This document shows positions 53,370-55,864 of a DNA stretch of 55,864 nt, piece after piece; position 1 is the stretch's first letter, and every line of letters begins with the position of its first letter. A program made the position numbers and the translations under genes. The stretch lies in NCBI GenBank assembly GCA_905204935.1, contig CAJLBJ010000011.1:1-55864 (forward strand), given 5' to 3'. The notes under the pieces were generated by a model. That model saw only the letters and a list, made by a program, of their open reading frames with translations. It ran no database searches and was not told where the DNA came from. Origin of the DNA: an uncultured Lactobacillus sp. (GTDB lineage: Bacteria > Bacillota > Bacilli > Lactobacillales > Lactobacillaceae).

Positions 53370-55778
53370 ATGAAGTTTAACCAATTTTCCCGTTGTCAAA
53401 CTACAATCACCACACAAGTTAGCGAACTTGAAAGTTTAGGTTTAACTTGTTTGACAGATTATCCAACAAAAGACACCACCGCTCTTTGGCTTGAATTATT
53501 AACAGAAATCATACCCACTAAGACAACAATTGCCGCCAAACACGCTGCCTTACAAAATTTACTTGCAACTTCTAAAAATGATGTGCTTAGTTTTTGTCAA
53601 TCAGAAACCGTGGATGCATGTGCTTTTTATAACGTTGCTTTGCAGCTATTGCATTTTGAAGTTGACGATGATTTTTCCTTAAAACAACCACTAGCATTCA
53701 TGCAAAAAACTAATTTACCCTACCATGAAAAAATTAATACTCAAACTGAATTAATTAGTGCGTTTTATGATTTATTAAATACTCCAACTAAAACAGGCCA
53801 AGTTTTCTTAGACTATCTAGCCACACAAGGTTTCTTTAATAAATTTTACGGTCAAATCACCCAACCACTAATTTTTAATGGAAAAACTCAACCAGTATTT
53901 GACACGAGTCAATTAATTTATGAAGTCGTTTATATTCAATCAGATCTTGATAGCGACTTAGATGGCAAGTGTGATTTATTAAAAGCCGAAATTATTCGTC
54001 CAAAAGAAACTGAATCTAACTTAAAAGTACCCGTACTTTACACTGCTAGCCCATACAATCAAGGAACAAATGATAAATTAGGTGAAAAATTAACGCATGA
54101 TGTCAACGTCCCACTAACGCCTAAAAAACCAACCAAAAAAAGCTATGAAGACATCTGTGCTCCTACTTTTAATTTGCCCAATGCACAAAAATATAGCGCT
54201 AATAAAATCACTACTCAAGCAAGCGAAACTTTTGCACGCGAATTATCTTACACACTTAATGATTACTTTTTAGCGCGCGGATTTGCTGTTGTTTATGCAG
54301 CTGGCATCGGAACACGCGGCTCGGATGGCTTACGGACTTGTGGTTCTAAAGAAGAAACTCTCTCGACTATTGCAATCATCGAATGGTTAACCGGCAAACG
54401 CCAAGCATTTACCACTAAAGAAGCCACCACTGAAATTAAAGCCTGGTGGTGTAACGGCAATGTTGCTATGACTGGCAAATCTTATCTTGGAACGCTCGCA
54501 ACAGCTGCCGCTACAACGGGAGTTTCCGGTTTAAAGACAATTATCTCTGAAGCAGCCATCTCCAATTGGTATGATTATTATCGTGATGGTGGTTTAGTAA
54601 TCGCACCAGGTGGTTTCCCTGGTGAAGATGCCGATGTTTTATGTGGCGAATGTTTTAGCCGCAAAAAAGATGCTGCTGATTTTTACAAGATTAAGGAAAC
54701 TTATAAAAAACAACTTGCTCAAATTACTATCCAGCAAGATCGAGCAAGTGGTAATTATAATGCCTTTTGGGATGCGCGTAACTACCTAAAAGATATCGCC
54801 AACATTAAATGTGATGTCGTAATGGTACATGGTTTAAACGACTGGAATGTCAAGGTACGTAATGTTTATAATTTGTATCAAGCCCTTCAAGACTTATCAG
54901 TCAAAAGCAAGCTTATCTTGCATCAAGGTCAACACATCTATATCAATAACATGCGTTCTATTGACTTTAGTTCCATGATGAATCTATGGCTAACCAACAA
55001 GCTTTATGAGGTAGCCAACGATGCAGACAAAATTTTACCTGATGTTTTAGTTCAAGATAATGCAGTTGCTGAAACTTGGCATCAATTCGAATCTTGGCAA
55101 ACACCAGATGCTAAGCTGCAAACACTTCATTTAGGATTAGATGAATTAACAACAACCAAGGTAGTTGGTCAAGTCAGCTTCAACGACCAACTGCCGCAAG
55201 AAACTTTTGCCAAGTATAGTAAAGACTATCATACTTGGCAAAACGAACTATTGACGGCACCTGAATTAAATACAAGTCGCTTAGTCTTTAGTAGTCAGCC
55301 GTTAACAAACGACCAATATTTAACCGGCACACCAAAACTTAAACTCAAAGTTGCCAGTTCTAAAAATTATGGAATGCTTAGCTTCATGCTTGTAGATTTA
55401 GGTACGGCTAAACGCTTAGGTGCTGTCCCTAAACTTTTAGGTCGTAAAACCTTAGGATTAGGCTATCGCTGGCGTGAAGATGATTTGGTCGAATTTGCTT
55501 TAGATAAGCCAAGTGACTTTAAATTGATTTCTAAAGGACATATCAACTTGCAAAATCGTACCAATCTTTGGCAAAACGATGAACTAAAAGCCAATGAGTT
55601 TTATGATTTAAACGTCACCTTACAACCAATATTTTATCATTTACCAAAAGGACGTCGCTTAGCCTTGATCGTTTATTCAACAGATATGGAAATGACCGTC
55701 CGTGGCAACCAAGACATCAGTTATGCCCTAGATTTAGAAGCATGTGAATTAAGCTTTTTTAGTTCAAAATTAAGTTAA
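53370..55778 (+). CDS. pepX: X-prolyl dipeptidyl aminopeptidase PepX
   Basis: 802 residues, S15 serine peptidase that removes X-Pro dipeptides from peptides, a key step in use of imported, Pro-rich (casein-like) peptides. Catalytic triad: S371 in GKSYLGT, D491 in GLNDWN, H522 in GQHIY. N-terminal helical domain (1-150) and C-terminal jelly-roll (about 560-802) are present, so it is full length. AGGAGG lies upstream of the ATG. Its product works downstream of OppABCDF. Confidence 0.96.
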   Translation: MKFNQFSRCQTTITTQVSELESLGLTCLTDYPTKDTTALWLELLTEIIPTKTTIAAKHAALQNLLATSKNDVLSFCQSETVDACAFYNVALQLLHFEVDDDFSLKQPLAFMQKTNLPYHEKINTQTELISAFYDLLNTPTKTGQVFLDYLATQGFFNKFYGQITQPLIFNGKTQPVFDTSQLIYEVVYIQSDLDSDLDGKCDLLKAEIIRPKETESNLKVPVLYTASPYNQGTNDKLGEKLTHDVNVPLTPKKPTKKSYEDICAPTFNLPNAQKYSANKITTQASETFARELSYTLNDYFLARGFAVVYAAGIGTRGSDGLRTCGSKEETLSTIAIIEWLTGKRQAFTTKEATTEIKAWWCNGNVAMTGKSYLGTLATAAATTGVSGLKTIISEAAISNWYDYYRDGGLVIAPGGFPGEDADVLCGECFSRKKDAADFYKIKETYKKQLAQITIQQDRASGNYNAFWDARNYLKDIANIKCDVVMVHGLNDWNVKVRNVYNLYQALQDLSVKSKLILHQGQHIYINNMRSIDFSSMMNLWLTNKLYEVANDADKILPDVLVQDNAVAETWHQFESWQTPDAKLQTLHLGLDELTTTKVVGQVSFNDQLPQETFAKYSKDYHTWQNELLTAPELNTSRLVFSSQPLTNDQYLTGTPKLKLKVASSKNYGMLSFMLVDLGTAKRLGAVPKLLGRKTLGLGYRWREDDLVEFALDKPSDFKLISKGHINLQNRTNLWQNDELKANEFYDLNVTLQPIFYHLPKGRRLALIVYSTDMEMTVRGNQDISYALDLEACELSFFSSKLS

Positions 55779-55812
55779 TAAATAAAAAAGCCATGAAATA
55801 ACGTACTAATTG

Positions 55813-55863
55813 AAGTGCCTTACAATTGTTAGACAAAGTCTAGCGATTGTGAGGTGCTTTTTT
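55813..55863 (+). terminator. long hairpin terminator at the window end
   Basis: A stem of about 20 bp with G-U pairs: AAGTGCCTTACAATTGTT... (55813-55834) against GTCTAGCGATTGTGAGGTGC... (55838-55859), loop AAA, then a T run. It ends the pepX transcript. The length and wobble pairs suggest it may be the relic of an insertion-sequence end. Confidence 0.7.
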
Positions 55864-55864
55864 C

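Overview
The window reads as the chromosome of a low-GC lactic acid bacterium of the Lactobacillaceae. The evidence is the gene set: a PurR-type purine regulator, PepX, a complete Opp peptide transporter, NADP-type glutamate dehydrogenase, a bile salt hydrolase, a cellobiose PTS permease with a 6-phospho-beta-glucosidase, CcpA-like cre sites, strong GGAGG ribosome sites and many hairpin-plus-T-run terminators. I cannot name the species. The bile salt hydrolase suggests an intestinal host.

Layout. 0-4.3 kb: purR, a dexB-type glucosidase, ispE. 4.3-6.6 kb: a scrap region with a transposase tail, a broken type II restriction endonuclease, an intact GIY-YIG protein and an ABC transporter remnant. 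6.66-16.40 kb: an AT-rich integrated island in the 3' end of guaA. 16.4-32.6 kb: guaA, coaA, a GDSL esterase, helD, two tandem histidine phosphatases, gdhA, the oppABCDF operon, hflX. 32.6-44.4 kb: amino-acid permeases, a Fur-family regulator with a Zur-like operator, a guanylate kinase-like gene, bsh, an esterase, and a cellobiose module (bgl, celB, AraC regulator). 44.6-49.6 kb: a ugpCAEB-ugpQ operon behind a five-unit, 11-bp repeat that looks like a Pho box. 49.7-55.9 kb: an antiporter, an orphan OppA without a lipobox, dps and pepX.

The island is the most interesting part. A tyrosine integrase, a small excisionase-like protein and a divergent repressor sit at the guaA end. Next come ribbon-helix-helix proteins, a VirE-type P-loop helicase/primase and, just beyond it, inverted arrays of a TGTAAC/GTTACA hexamer that look like a replication origin. 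This resembles phage satellites (PICI/SaPI type); some SaPIs are known to use guaA. No capsid, packaging or relaxase gene is present. The cargo is one four-gene operon: a controller-like HTH protein, a fused PD-(D/E)xK nuclease plus N6-adenine methylase, a two-TRD specificity subunit, and a DUF3644-like protein with a HEPN ribonuclease motif (RHEIEH). My reading, which is inference, is a BcgI-like restriction-modification system coupled to an RNA-cutting effector, in the manner of PrrC or RloC beside type I systems.
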